From: Telmatospirillum sp. J64-1
GTDB taxonomy: Bacteria; Pseudomonadota; Alphaproteobacteria; Rhodospirillales; Magnetospirillaceae
DNA length: 64,000 bases
Direction: 5' to 3'
NCBI RefSeq assembly: GCF_006980715.1
Contig: NZ_SBHN01000010.1
Span: 62,448 to 126,447, forward strand
Translations under genes and position numbers: made by a program
In this document: positions 1 to 7,936 of the stretch, one piece after another
Position numbering within the stretch: position 1 is the stretch's first letter
How the letters are laid out: every line of letters begins with the position of its first letter
Notes under the pieces: model-generated
What the model was told of the DNA's origin: nothing
Seen by the model: only the letters and a program-made list of their open reading frames with translations
The model's database searches: none

Positions 1-584
1 TCGAGCGCCTGACCGCCCTGGCCCAGCGCTACGGCACCGCCGACGTGCTGGTGGCCGTGGCCGACGCCACCAATACCGAGGGCGACGGCCCGGCGCGGGT
101 GGAAGTGCGCATGGTCCCCTATGGCCCCGCCGTGCCGCAATTGTTCGAGCGCCGCAGCTATACCGCCCAGGAGGGCGAGGAATTGCGGGCGATGTTCGAC
201 CGCATCACCCGCGATGTCGCCGATGCGCTGAACAACACCTACAAGGAAATGGCGACGCCCCGGCAGGAAAACCTGTCCAGCCTGTCGGCGCTGGTGCCGC
301 TGGAAGGGCTGAACGACTGGCTGGCCGTGCGCGACATGCTGAACCGGCTCGCCCTGGTGCGCGGTTTCGAGGTGGTGTCGCTCAGCCGGGATGAAGCCGC
401 CTTGGTGCTGCACCATACCGGCGACCGCCAGCAGTTGGAGCAGCTTCTGGCCAGCAACGGCTGGGCGCTGCACTGGGAGGGCGGTTTCTGGCAGTTGCGC
501 CGCGCGGGCAATTCGCCTTTCCCGGCGCTGCTGCCGCCATCGGCGAACCAGCCCGAGCAATCCCAGCTGCCGCCGCTGCGGTAA
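1..584 (+). CDS. DUF2066 domain-containing protein (C-terminal part, cut by the window edge)
   Basis: The reading frame is open from base 3 to a TAA at 582-584 and has no start inside the window, so the N-terminus lies upstream. The visible 193 residues begin with ERLTALAQRYGTADVLVAVA, which matches the DUF2066 pattern of an alpha/beta segment followed by a YG..DVLVA strand. The last 25 residues are Pro- and Ser-rich (LLPPSANQPEQSQLPPLR) and probably unstructured. DUF2066 proteins are uncharacterised and often precede an AI-2E permease and hda in alphaproteobacteria, as here. The next gene starts 68 bp downstream, so co-transcription is likely. No function can be given. Confidence 0.8.
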   Translation, partial: ERLTALAQRYGTADVLVAVADATNTEGDGPARVEVRMVPYGPAVPQLFERRSYTAQEGEELRAMFDRITRDVADALNNTYKEMATPRQENLSSLSALVPLEGLNDWLAVRDMLNRLALVRGFEVVSLSRDEAALVLHHTGDRQQLEQLLASNGWALHWEGGFWQLRRAGNSPFPALLPPSANQPEQSQLPPLR

Positions 585-652
585 GCGGACTTGCCGACAC
601 GGATCGACATGCCAAGCGTGGCTCATAAGCGCGCCTGCCGGACGGAAAACCC

Positions 653-1747
653 ATGAAACGCGAATCCCATGTGGCTTTCTGGTTGATCGGCGCGCTGGTC
701 ACCTTCCTGCTGCTCTACGTCCTGCGCGGGGTGCTGATGCCCTTCGTCGCGGGCATGGCCGTGGCCTATCTGCTCGACCCCTTGGCCGACCGGCTGGAAA
801 AGCTGGGGCTGTCGCGCATCTGGGCGACGGTGGTCATCACCGCCAGCTTCTTCCTGATCGTCATCCTGGCGCTGGTGCTGCTGTTCCCGCTGATCCAGGC
901 GCAGATCTTCTCCTTCGCGCACAGCGTTCCGGCCTATGCCGACCGCCTGGTGACGCGGGCCGAGCCCATGGTGGCGGCGCTGCTGGAACAGGTGGGGCCG
1001 GAGGAAGTCGCCCGCTTGCGGGCCACCGCCGCCGAATATGCCGGTACGGTCGCGGGCTGGCTGGTCGGCACGCTGCGTTCGCTGCTGGCCGGCGGGGCGG
1101 CCCTGGTCAACGTGCTGACCCTGTTCTTCATCACGCCCATCGTGGCCTTCTACCTGCTGCGCGACTGGGACCGGCTGACCCAGGCCGTGGACGGCTGGCT
1201 GCCCCGCGACCATGCCGACACCATCCGCGCCCAATTGCGCGAGATCGACGACCGCCTGTCGGGCTTCGTGCGCGGGCAGGCCCTGGTCTGCGTGGTGCTG
1301 GGCAGCTTCTATGCCATCGGCCTGACGGCGGTGGGGCTGGAAATGGGGCTGGTGGTCGGGCTGTTGTCGGGCCTGCTGTCCTTCGTGCCCTATCTGGGCA
1401 GCATCTTCGGCTTCGTCGCCAGCGTCGGCCTCGCCATCCTCCAGGCCCCCGACTGGGTGCTGCCGGTCCTGGCCGCAGGGATCTTCTTCACCGGCCAGAT
1501 CATGGAAGGCAATTTCCTGACGCCCAAGCTGGTAGGCGAGCGGATCGGCCTGCATCCGGTCTGGGTGATCTTCGCCCTGCTGGCCGGGGGCGGGCTGTTC
1601 GGCTTCACCGGCCTGCTGCTGGCCGTGCCGGTGGCGGCGGTGATCGGCGTGCTGGCGCGCTTTGCCCTGCAACGCTATCTCGCCTCGCCCTTCTACAGCC
1701 GACGCACGGTGCAGGCGCCCTTGCCGCCTTCGGAGACGCCGCCGTGA
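653..1747 (+). CDS. AI-2E family transporter (PerM-like permease)
   Basis: 364 residues of inner-membrane protein with about seven or eight hydrophobic segments. The first pair is at residues 8-45 (AFWLIGALVTFLLLYVLRGV), followed by the charged LLDPLADRLEKLGL loop typical of PerM/YdiK proteins. The C-terminal half carries the family pattern PYLGSIFGF, then ILQAPDW, and then GQIMEGNFLTPKLVGERIGLHPVWVIFALLAGG. Some family members export autoinducer-2 and others are Na+/H+ or unknown transporters, so the substrate is open. The ATG at 653 is the first one preserving the hydrophobic start. The TGA stop overlaps the GTG of hda (GTGA), so the two are translationally coupled. Confidence 0.9.
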   Translation: MKRESHVAFWLIGALVTFLLLYVLRGVLMPFVAGMAVAYLLDPLADRLEKLGLSRIWATVVITASFFLIVILALVLLFPLIQAQIFSFAHSVPAYADRLVTRAEPMVAALLEQVGPEEVARLRATAAEYAGTVAGWLVGTLRSLLAGGAALVNVLTLFFITPIVAFYLLRDWDRLTQAVDGWLPRDHADTIRAQLREIDDRLSGFVRGQALVCVVLGSFYAIGLTAVGLEMGLVVGLLSGLLSFVPYLGSIFGFVASVGLAILQAPDWVLPVLAAGIFFTGQIMEGNFLTPKLVGERIGLHPVWVIFALLAGGGLFGFTGLLLAVPVAAVIGVLARFALQRYLASPFYSRRTVQAPLPPSETPP

Positions 1748-2442
1748 TCGAACCGCAATTGCCGCTGGACCTGGGCCACCGCCCGGCCTTGGGCGGGGCG
1801 GATTTCCTGATCTCGTCCTGCAATGCCGAGGCCGCCGCCTGGCTCGACCGCTGGCCCCATTGGCCGGGACCGGCGCTGGTGCTGCATGGCCCGGACGGCT
1901 GCGGCAAGACCCATCTCGCCAGCATCTTCGCCCAGCGCTCGGGCGCCAGGATGCTCGACCCGGCGCAACTGGGCGCGGTCGATCCCTTCCGCCTGTTCGA
2001 AACCGCCGCCGCCGCCGTGGTCGAGGACGCCGATTTGGGCGTGGACGAAGTGGGGCTGTTCCACCTCTATAACGCCGCCAAGGAATGCGGCGCTCATCTG
2101 CTGCTGACCGGACGGCTCGCCCCCGGCCTGTGGCAGATCGCCTTGCCCGATTTGCGCTCGCGCCTGCTCGCCGCCCATTCCGTGCGCATCCGTCCGCCGG
2201 ACGACCGCATGATGGAGGCCCTGCTGGTCAAGCTCTTCGCCGATCGTCAGCTCAAGGTCGGACAGGATGTGGTGGCCTATCTCGCTACCCGCATGGAACG
2301 CTCCTTCGCCGCCGCGCGCGCCCTGGTCGCCCATGTCGATTCCGCCGCCCTGGCCGCCCATCGTGCGGTGACGGTGCCCTTCCTGCGCGAATTGCTCGAC
2401 CGCGAGGAAGACGAACGGCAGGCCCGTTTGCCCTGGTGCTGA
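1744..2442 (+). CDS. hda: Hda-like regulatory inactivator of DnaA (DnaA-related AAA+ ATPase)
   Basis: 232 residues starting at a GTG that overlaps the stop of the permease gene. The first residues contain QLPLDL, a good beta-clamp binding motif and the hallmark of Hda. An AAA+ core follows: Walker A GPDGCGKTH near residues 41-49, a weak Walker B (AAVVEDADLG), and a DLRSRLLAAHSVRI stretch like sensor/box VII of DnaA-type ATPases. There is a short lid and no DNA-binding domain IV, which separates it from DnaA itself. Hda with the loaded clamp stimulates ATP hydrolysis by DnaA after initiation. The position downstream of a PerM gene is usual in Rhodospirillales. Confidence 0.88.
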   Translation: MIEPQLPLDLGHRPALGGADFLISSCNAEAAAWLDRWPHWPGPALVLHGPDGCGKTHLASIFAQRSGARMLDPAQLGAVDPFRLFETAAAAVVEDADLGVDEVGLFHLYNAAKECGAHLLLTGRLAPGLWQIALPDLRSRLLAAHSVRIRPPDDRMMEALLVKLFADRQLKVGQDVVAYLATRMERSFAAARALVAHVDSAALAAHRAVTVPFLRELLDREEDERQARLPWC

Positions 2443-2686
2443 AGGGGCGGGCCGCCGCCCGCACCCGCTCGGGGCCTGGAGGCCCCGAACCCCCAGAAGA
2501 TTCCTCCTGCGCGAACCGCAAGCTCCCATGGATTCCCGGGGCCATTCGCGCTTCGCCCTTTTTCCGGAAATCCTGGCTTTTCCAGGTTCAGGAAAGCGGT
2601 TCCTCCGACAGACTGCGATCCGCATGGGGACGTCTGCGGGAAAGGCGCTGTTTTCTTAGTGGAACCAAGAAGATAAGCTGTGGGGA
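2443..2686. other. Gene-free stretch between hda and the CRISPR array; probable CRISPR leader at its right end
   Basis: No plausible gene is seen in these 244 bp. The left part is GC-rich with short inverted repeats such as GGGGCCTGGAGGCCCC just after hda, which may act as a terminator. The last 40 bp before the first repeat are A/T-richer (TTTTCTTAGTGGAACCAAGA and neighbouring bases) and adjoin the intact end of the array, as a leader would. Confidence 0.5.
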
Positions 2687-3306
2687 GTCGCTCCCTCACG
2701 GGAGCGTGGATTGAAACGACGTCCATCTACGGGCAGAACTATGCTCAGGAGGTCGCTCCCTCACGGGAGCGTGGATTGAAACTGGTTCCATCAGCGCGGC
2801 CTATGCCCAAGCCGCAGGTCGCTCCCTCACGGGAGCGTGGATTGAAACGAGGATGCGGTGGCCGCCGCCGAGAAGGCATTCCAGTCGCTCCCTCACGGGA
2901 GCGTGGATTGAAACTATCCCTCTCGATCCTGGTCCGCTCAGCGCTTGGTCGCTCCCTCACGGGAGCGTGGATTGAAACATAATCGACGCCCTCCCGGAAA
3001 CCGTACTTGGCGGTCGCTCCCTCACGGGAGCGTGGATTGAAACCGCCCTGCAGTGGACGGGGCCGGAGAGATGGCCGTGGTCGCTCCCTCACGGGAGCGT
3101 GGATTGAAACGATTCCCATGACGCCAATCTGGCCGAGGCCTTGTGTCGCTCCCTCACGGGAGCGTGGATTGAAACAACGAGGCCATCGACTTCCTGCGCC
3201 TGAAGGTCCGGTCGCTCCCTCACGGGAGCGTGGATTGAAACTACCTCATGCACCGCGAATGGCAGGACAACCCTGGTCGCTCCCTCACGGAGGCGTGGAG
3301 TGAAAC
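2687..3306 (+). CRISPR. CRISPR array, 10 repeats and 9 spacers, type I-C-like repeat
   Basis: A 31-bp repeat begins GTCGCTCCCTCACGG and ends GTGGATTGAAAC. It starts at 2687, 2752, 2818, 2884, 2948, 3013, 3080, 3145, 3211 and 3276. The nine spacers are 33-36 bp and all differ. Repeats 1-9 are identical. Repeat 10 (3276-3306) differs at three positions (GGAGG for GGGAG, and GGAGTG for GGATTG), which marks it as the old, trailer end. This places the leader at the left and gives plus-strand transcription. The palindrome CTCCC..GGGAG and the ATTGAAAC 3' handle are typical of type I-C repeats. No cas gene is encoded anywhere in the window, so the array is remote from its machinery or orphan. Confidence 0.97.
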
Positions 3307-3394
3307 GGGCACCCAGGCCAGTGATAGATCTTGCGGCCTGATCGCCCCCTCTCATGGGGTTCGGGGCCGGGCGGCAGCCCGCCGTCTCCCGCCT

Positions 3395-3913
3395 TTATTC
3401 CAGGTCCCGTGGCCGCACGAAGGAGGCTAGCCTGGCGCAGCCGGGTTTCACGTCGCGCCAGGTGGCAATCGGTAGTTCCAGCACGGACAGGGCGCCGCTG
3501 GGATATTTCTCGCGCAGGGTGGCAAGCGCGGTCTTGTCGCTGTCGCGGGAATTGGCGAGGCTGGAGGCCAGACGCTCGATGCCGGGATTGTGGCCGATGA
3601 GCATGACGGAATCCACGGCCTGGGGCAGGTCGCTCAGGCGGTCGAGCAGGTCGCTCCAGGCGGCTTCGTAGAGTCTGTCCTCGATCAGGATTTCCGTCTC
3701 GGGCAGCACGGTCTTCACGGCGGCCAGGGTCTCGCGGGTGCGTTGCGCGCCCGAGCACAGGATCAGGGCCGGGCGGATCCGGTTGCGGTCGATGTATCGC
3801 GCCATCGTGCGCGCCGCCTTTTGTCCCCGGGGATTCAGCGGGCGGTCGAAGTCGTCCAGGCTGGGATCGTCCCAGCTGGATTTCGCGTGGCGTAGCAGAT
3901 ACAGAAGCTTCAT
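3395..3913 (-). CDS. sixA: SixA-type phosphohistidine phosphatase (histidine phosphatase superfamily)
   Basis: 172 residues when started at the ATG at 3913 ([14 protein letters not shown]). The RHA motif at residues 8-10 supplies the catalytic histidine, and the second histidine is in [13 protein letters not shown]. Also present are LNPRGQKAA and [10 protein letters not shown], which bind phosphate in this superfamily. SixA proteins remove phosphate from phosphohistidine on Hpt domains or PTS proteins. A longer start 14 codons upstream adds sequence unlike the family and would run into the divergent ppk start. The gene is divergent from ppk1, about 65 bp away. The region between it and the CRISPR array (3307-3394) holds nothing recognisable. 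Confidence 0.85.
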   Translation of the reverse strand: MKLLYLLRHAKSSWDDPSLDDFDRPLNPRGQKAARTMARYIDRNRIRPALILCSGAQRTRETLAAVKTVLPETEILIEDRLYEAAWSDLLDRLSDLPQAVDSVMLIGHNPGIERLASSLANSRDSDKTALATLREKYPSGALSVLELPIATWRDVKPGCARLASFVRPRDLE

Positions 3914-3978
3914 ATTTCCGGAACCCGGCGACCATGACATTGGAGGGGCGAGCATATATAAATGACTTGCATCAAGCC

Positions 3979-6147
3979 ATGGACATTGTGCCGGAGACAG
4001 ACGTGACCGCAGCCGAGCCCGCCCAGACCCCGACCATCGATATGTCTTCGCCCGAGCGATTCATCAATCGGGAACTGTCATGGTTGGCTTTCAACACCCG
4101 CGTGCTGGAAGAGGCTTACAACCGGAGCCATCCCCTGCTGGAGCGGGTGCGTTTCCTGTCCATCTCGGCGGCCAATCTGGACGAATTCTACATGGTGCGC
4201 GTGGCCGGGCTGAAGGGCCAGGTCATGGCCGGCGTGGTCTCGCGCAGCCAGGAAGGGCTGACCCCTGCCCAGCAGTTGGCCGATATCCACCGCGAAGCGG
4301 CGGAACTGCTGCAGGAGCAGAAGAAGTGCTGGCGCAACCTGCGCCAGGAATTGTGCGAGGCCGGAATCTGGGTGGCCGAGATCGATGACCTCAGCCGCTC
4401 GGACCGCAAATGGCTGGAGACGCGCTTCATGGAGCATGTCTTCCCGGTCCTGACGCCGCTGGCCATCGACCCGGCCCATCCCTTCCCCTTCATCCCCAAT
4501 CTGGGCGTGGCGATCGTGCTGCATCTGACCCGGCTCGAGGATGGCGAGGTGCTGCGCGCCCTGGTGCCGATCCATCAGCAGGTGCAGCGCTTCATCCGCC
4601 TGCCGGGCGAGGAAATCCGCTACGTGCTGCTGGAGGACATGATCAAGCTGTTCTTCGACCGCCTGTTCCCGGGCTTCAAGGTCGACGGCATGGGCATGTT
4701 CCGCGTCATCCGCGACAGCGAGATGGAAATCGACGAAGAGGCCGAGGACCTGGTGCGCGTCTTCGAAAGCGCGCTGAAGCGCCGCCGCCGGGGCCATTGC
4801 ATCCGCCTGACGGTGAATGCGGACATCTCGGAAGACCTGCTGAAGATGGTCGTCGACGCCATGGGCGTGGACGAGGGCGACGTCTTCATGGTGGACGGGC
4901 TGCTGGGCATCGTCGACGTCAAGCAACTGATCACGGACGAGCGGCCCGACCTGCAATTCGTGCCCTATAACGCCCGCTTCCCCGAACGCATCCGCGATTT
5001 CGCCGGGGATTGCTTCGCGGCGATCCGCAAGAAGGACATCATCGTCCACCATCCCTTCGAAAGCTTCGACGTGGTGGTGCAATTCCTGCGGCAGGCGGCG
5101 CGCGATCCCAATGTGGTGGCGATCAAGCAGACGCTGTACCGCACCAGCCAGGACAGCCCCATCGTCAAGGCGCTGATCGAGGCGGCCGAGGCCGGCAAGT
5201 CGGTCACCGCCATGGTCGAATTGAAGGCGCGCTTCGACGAAGAGGCCAATATCCGCTGGGCGCGCGACCTGGAACGGGCGGGCTGCCAGGTGGTCTACGG
5301 CTTCATGGAGCTGAAGACCCATGCCAAGATTTCTCTGGTGGTGCGGCGCGAGGGCGGGGGGCTGCGCTCCTACGTCCATTTCGGCACGGGCAACTACCAT
5401 CCCATCACGGCCAAGGTCTATACCGACCTGTCCTTCTTCACCACCGATCCGGCTTTGTGCCGCGATGCCCAGCGCACCTTCAACTACATGACCGGCTATG
5501 CGCTACCCGAGAAGCTGGAGAAGCTGCGCATCGCGCCGATCAGCCTGCGCGACACCATCCTGTCCTGCATCAAGGGCGAGATCGAATTCGCCCGCCAGGG
5601 CCGCCCGGCCTCGATCTGGGCGAAGATGAATTCGCTGGTCGACCCGAAACTGATCGACGCGCTTTACGAGGCCAGCCAGGCCGGCGTGCAGGTGGATCTG
5701 GTCGTGCGCGGTATCTGCTGCCTGCGTCCCGGCGTGCCCGGCCTGTCCGAGAACATCCGGGTCAAGTCCATCGTCGGGCGCTTCCTGGAGCATTCGCGCA
5801 TCCTCTGCGTCGGCAACGGCTACAAGATGCCGTCGCGCTATGCCAAGGTCTTCATCTCCTCGGCGGACTGGATGCCGCGCAACATGGACTGGCGGGTCGA
5901 GGCGTTGGTGCCCATCGAGAATCCGACGGTGCACCGCCAGGTGTTGGAAGAAATCATGGTCGCCAATCTCAAGGACGTGGCGCAAAGCTGGGTGCTGGGC
6001 CCCGACGGCACCTTCACCCGCATGCCGCGCGACGACGATTCCTTCAGCGCCCATGTCTATTTCATGACCAATCCCAGCTTGTCGGGCATGGGCAGTGCGG
6101 GTGAACGGGTGCGTTCGGCGCGCCGTCCACAGCAGCCGGCATCCTGA
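3979..6147 (+). CDS. ppk1: Polyphosphate kinase 1
   Basis: About 722 residues, standard for PPK1. It makes inorganic polyphosphate from ATP reversibly. The N domain begins [19 protein letters not shown] and is followed by [13 protein letters not shown] (head domain). The catalytic region has [21 protein letters not shown], then [15 protein letters not shown], whose His matches the autophosphorylated histidine, and then HFGTGNYHP with the second conserved His. The C2 domain ends with [19 protein letters not shown]. The ATG at 3979 was chosen because the acidic, non-conserved head starts there. In-frame alternatives are ATG 3934 and ATG 4042. A TATATAAAT stretch at about 3955 could be the -10 region. 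ppx follows after 5 bp. Confidence 0.95.
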   Translation: MDIVPETDVTAAEPAQTPTIDMSSPERFINRELSWLAFNTRVLEEAYNRSHPLLERVRFLSISAANLDEFYMVRVAGLKGQVMAGVVSRSQEGLTPAQQLADIHREAAELLQEQKKCWRNLRQELCEAGIWVAEIDDLSRSDRKWLETRFMEHVFPVLTPLAIDPAHPFPFIPNLGVAIVLHLTRLEDGEVLRALVPIHQQVQRFIRLPGEEIRYVLLEDMIKLFFDRLFPGFKVDGMGMFRVIRDSEMEIDEEAEDLVRVFESALKRRRRGHCIRLTVNADISEDLLKMVVDAMGVDEGDVFMVDGLLGIVDVKQLITDERPDLQFVPYNARFPERIRDFAGDCFAAIRKKDIIVHHPFESFDVVVQFLRQAARDPNVVAIKQTLYRTSQDSPIVKALIEAAEAGKSVTAMVELKARFDEEANIRWARDLERAGCQVVYGFMELKTHAKISLVVRREGGGLRSYVHFGTGNYHPITAKVYTDLSFFTTDPALCRDAQRTFNYMTGYALPEKLEKLRIAPISLRDTILSCIKGEIEFARQGRPASIWAKMNSLVDPKLIDALYEASQAGVQVDLVVRGICCLRPGVPGLSENIRVKSIVGRFLEHSRILCVGNGYKMPSRYAKVFISSADWMPRNMDWRVEALVPIENPTVHRQVLEEIMVANLKDVAQSWVLGPDGTFTRMPRDDDSFSAHVYFMTNPSLSGMGSAGERVRSARRPQQPAS

Positions 6148-6152
6148 GGCGC

Positions 6153-7649
6153 ATGGTGCGGGTCAGGGGGGAACGCCGCCAGAAGCCGGTGGCCGTCGTC
6201 GATATCGGGTCCAATTCCATCCGCATGGTGGTCTATGACGGCTATTCGCGGACGCCGGTTCCGATCTTCAATGAAAAGGCCGTCTGCGCCCTGGGGGAGG
6301 GAATGGGGGCCAGCGGGCGTCTCAGTCCCAAGGGCGTACCGGCGGCCTTGGCGGCCATCGGGCGCTTCGTGCGGCTGGCGCGGGCGATGAAGGTGGAAAG
6401 CCTGGACATCCTGGCGACGGCGGCGGTCCGCGACGCCAGCGACGGGCGGGACTTCGTCGAGCGGGTGGAAAAGGAATACGACGTCCATGTGAAGGTGCTG
6501 TCGGGCGGGCAGGAAGCCAAGCTGGCGGCGCTGGGCGTGATCTGCGGCCATCCCGAGGCCGAAGGCATGGTCGCCGATCTGGGCGGCGGCAGCGTCGAAC
6601 TGGTCGAGGTGCATGACGGCAGTTTCGGCAGGCATGCCACCTTGCCGCTGGGCGTGCTGCGCCTTCAGGAGGCCTCGGGCGGTAACCGCGCCAAGGCCAG
6701 CGACTATATCGACCGGCATCTCGCCTCGCTGCCCTGGCTGGTGCCGGGCAAGGCGAAGATGCTCTATGCCTCGGGCGGGGCATGGCGGGCGATCGCGCGC
6801 ATCTGCATCGCCCAGACCGGCCATCCGCTGCTGGTCCTGGACAATTTCATGCTGGACCGGGCCGAGGCGCTGCGCATCATCGACCTGATCTCGCGCCAGA
6901 GCATCAAGTCGCTGGACAAGATCCCCGGCGTGCCGAAGAAGCGCGTGCCGACCCTGCCGCTGGCGGCCCTGCTGCTGGAAAAGGTGCTGTTGGCGATCGA
7001 GCCGGAAAAGCTGGTCTTTTCGGTCTACGGCATGCGCGAGGGGCAGTTCTTCAAGCGCCTGCCGGGCAAGATGCGCTCGCAGGACCCGCTGCTTTCCGCC
7101 TGTGTCGCCATGGCCCGCGAGGCCGGGCGCTTTTCCGAGCATGGCGGGGAAATCCTGTCCTGGATGGCGCCGCTCTTCCCGGAAGAGGAAGAGCCCAACC
7201 ACCGCCGCCTGCGCCTGGCCGCCTGCCTGCTGGGCGACATCTTCTGGAACGAGCATCCCGATTATCGGGCCGAACAGGCCTTGCTGCGGCTGCTGCGTCT
7301 CCCCTTCATGGGGCTGGACCATCGCGACCGGGCGGAATTGGCCCTGTCGGTCTATTTCCGCTATGCCGGCAGCGAGGACAGCGCGGTCGCCAAACAGGCC
7401 TGCCGCCTGCTCGATGAGGAGGCGACCCGGCGCGCCCGCTTGGTCGGCATGGCCTTGCGCCTGGGCCACAGCGTCTCGGGCGGGCTGCCCCATCTGCTGC
7501 GCCGCACGGTCTTGCATGTCGACGGCAAAAGCTTGGTCCTCGATGTGCCCGGCGACGACCCCGCCTTCATGCCCGATATCTCGGACAAGCGTTTCGACAA
7601 GCTGGCCAAGGCCATCAACTGCGAGAGCTTCGAAATCAGGCGGGTCTAG
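6153..7649 (+). CDS. ppx: Exopolyphosphatase, Ppx/GppA family
   Basis: 498 residues. The N-terminal ASKHA fold is clear: VAVVDIGSNSIRMVVYDG (phosphate 1 motif), LATAAVRDASDG, and VADLGGGSVELVEV (phosphate 2 motif). The C-terminal half is the helical HD-like domain of long Ppx proteins, with HRRLRLAACLLGDIFWNEHP. It hydrolyses terminal phosphate from polyphosphate or pppGpp; the two activities cannot be told apart here. It lies 5 bp after ppk1 with GAGG in front of the ATG, so synthesis and degradation of polyphosphate are co-expressed. The next 287 bp hold only inverted repeats. Confidence 0.93.
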   Translation: MVRVRGERRQKPVAVVDIGSNSIRMVVYDGYSRTPVPIFNEKAVCALGEGMGASGRLSPKGVPAALAAIGRFVRLARAMKVESLDILATAAVRDASDGRDFVERVEKEYDVHVKVLSGGQEAKLAALGVICGHPEAEGMVADLGGGSVELVEVHDGSFGRHATLPLGVLRLQEASGGNRAKASDYIDRHLASLPWLVPGKAKMLYASGGAWRAIARICIAQTGHPLLVLDNFMLDRAEALRIIDLISRQSIKSLDKIPGVPKKRVPTLPLAALLLEKVLLAIEPEKLVFSVYGMREGQFFKRLPGKMRSQDPLLSACVAMAREAGRFSEHGGEILSWMAPLFPEEEEPNHRRLRLAACLLGDIFWNEHPDYRAEQALLRLLRLPFMGLDHRDRAELALSVYFRYAGSEDSAVAKQACRLLDEEATRRARLVGMALRLGHSVSGGLPHLLRRTVLHVDGKSLVLDVPGDDPAFMPDISDKRFDKLAKAINCESFEIRRV

Positions 7650-7681
7650 CTTTATCAGGCTGCGGAAAAAGTCGGCTCTAT

Positions 7682-7729
7682 CTGCTTCCATCGTCATTCC
7701 CGCGAGAGCGGGAATGACGATGGAAGCAG
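7682..7729. repeat. Perfect 22-bp inverted repeat, REP-like hairpin
   Basis: The arms at 7682-7703 and 7708-7729 are exactly complementary around a GAGA loop. The inner core CGTCATTCCCGC / GCGGGAATGACG recurs in variant form at 32354-32436 and 50372-50399. It follows ppx by 32 bp and could also end its transcript. Confidence 0.9.
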
Positions 7730-7774
7730 GAATGTCTCCGCGGCCTGTTATATCTTGCCCTCGCCGGGCCCGCC

Positions 7775-7887
7775 CCATGCTTCGAGACGCCGCCAGGGCG
7801 GCTTCTCAGCATGAGGCTAATTCGATAAATATCTCAACATGTTAAACCTCATGCTGAGGAGGCCCGCAGGGCCGTCTCGAAGCATGG
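7775..7887. repeat. Long imperfect inverted repeat (arms about 41 bp)
   Basis: The left arm at 7775-7816 begins CCATGCTTCGAGACG. The right arm at 7847-7887 ends CGTCTCGAAGCATGG. The arms enclose an A/T-rich 30-bp loop. It resembles the dispersed CATGCTGAGGAG...CGAAGCATG intergenic elements of many Rhodospirillales and Rhizobiales genomes. No coding content is visible. Confidence 0.85.
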
Positions 7888-7936
7888 CCGCTTTGCAGAC
7901 TGAGACCCGCATAAGCGCATCACGATCGAGCCCCGC

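Noticed and set aside
391-1743. Long plus-strand frame in front of hda
   Set aside because: It overlaps the real DUF2066 and AI-2E genes in another frame. The hda product proper begins at the GTG at 1744 with a clamp-binding motif.
2680-3303. Repetitive open frames across the array that would encode a repeat protein (units like SLTGAWIET)
   Set aside because: They are translations of the CRISPR repeat. The 33-36 bp spacers are unrelated and the frame shifts with spacer length.
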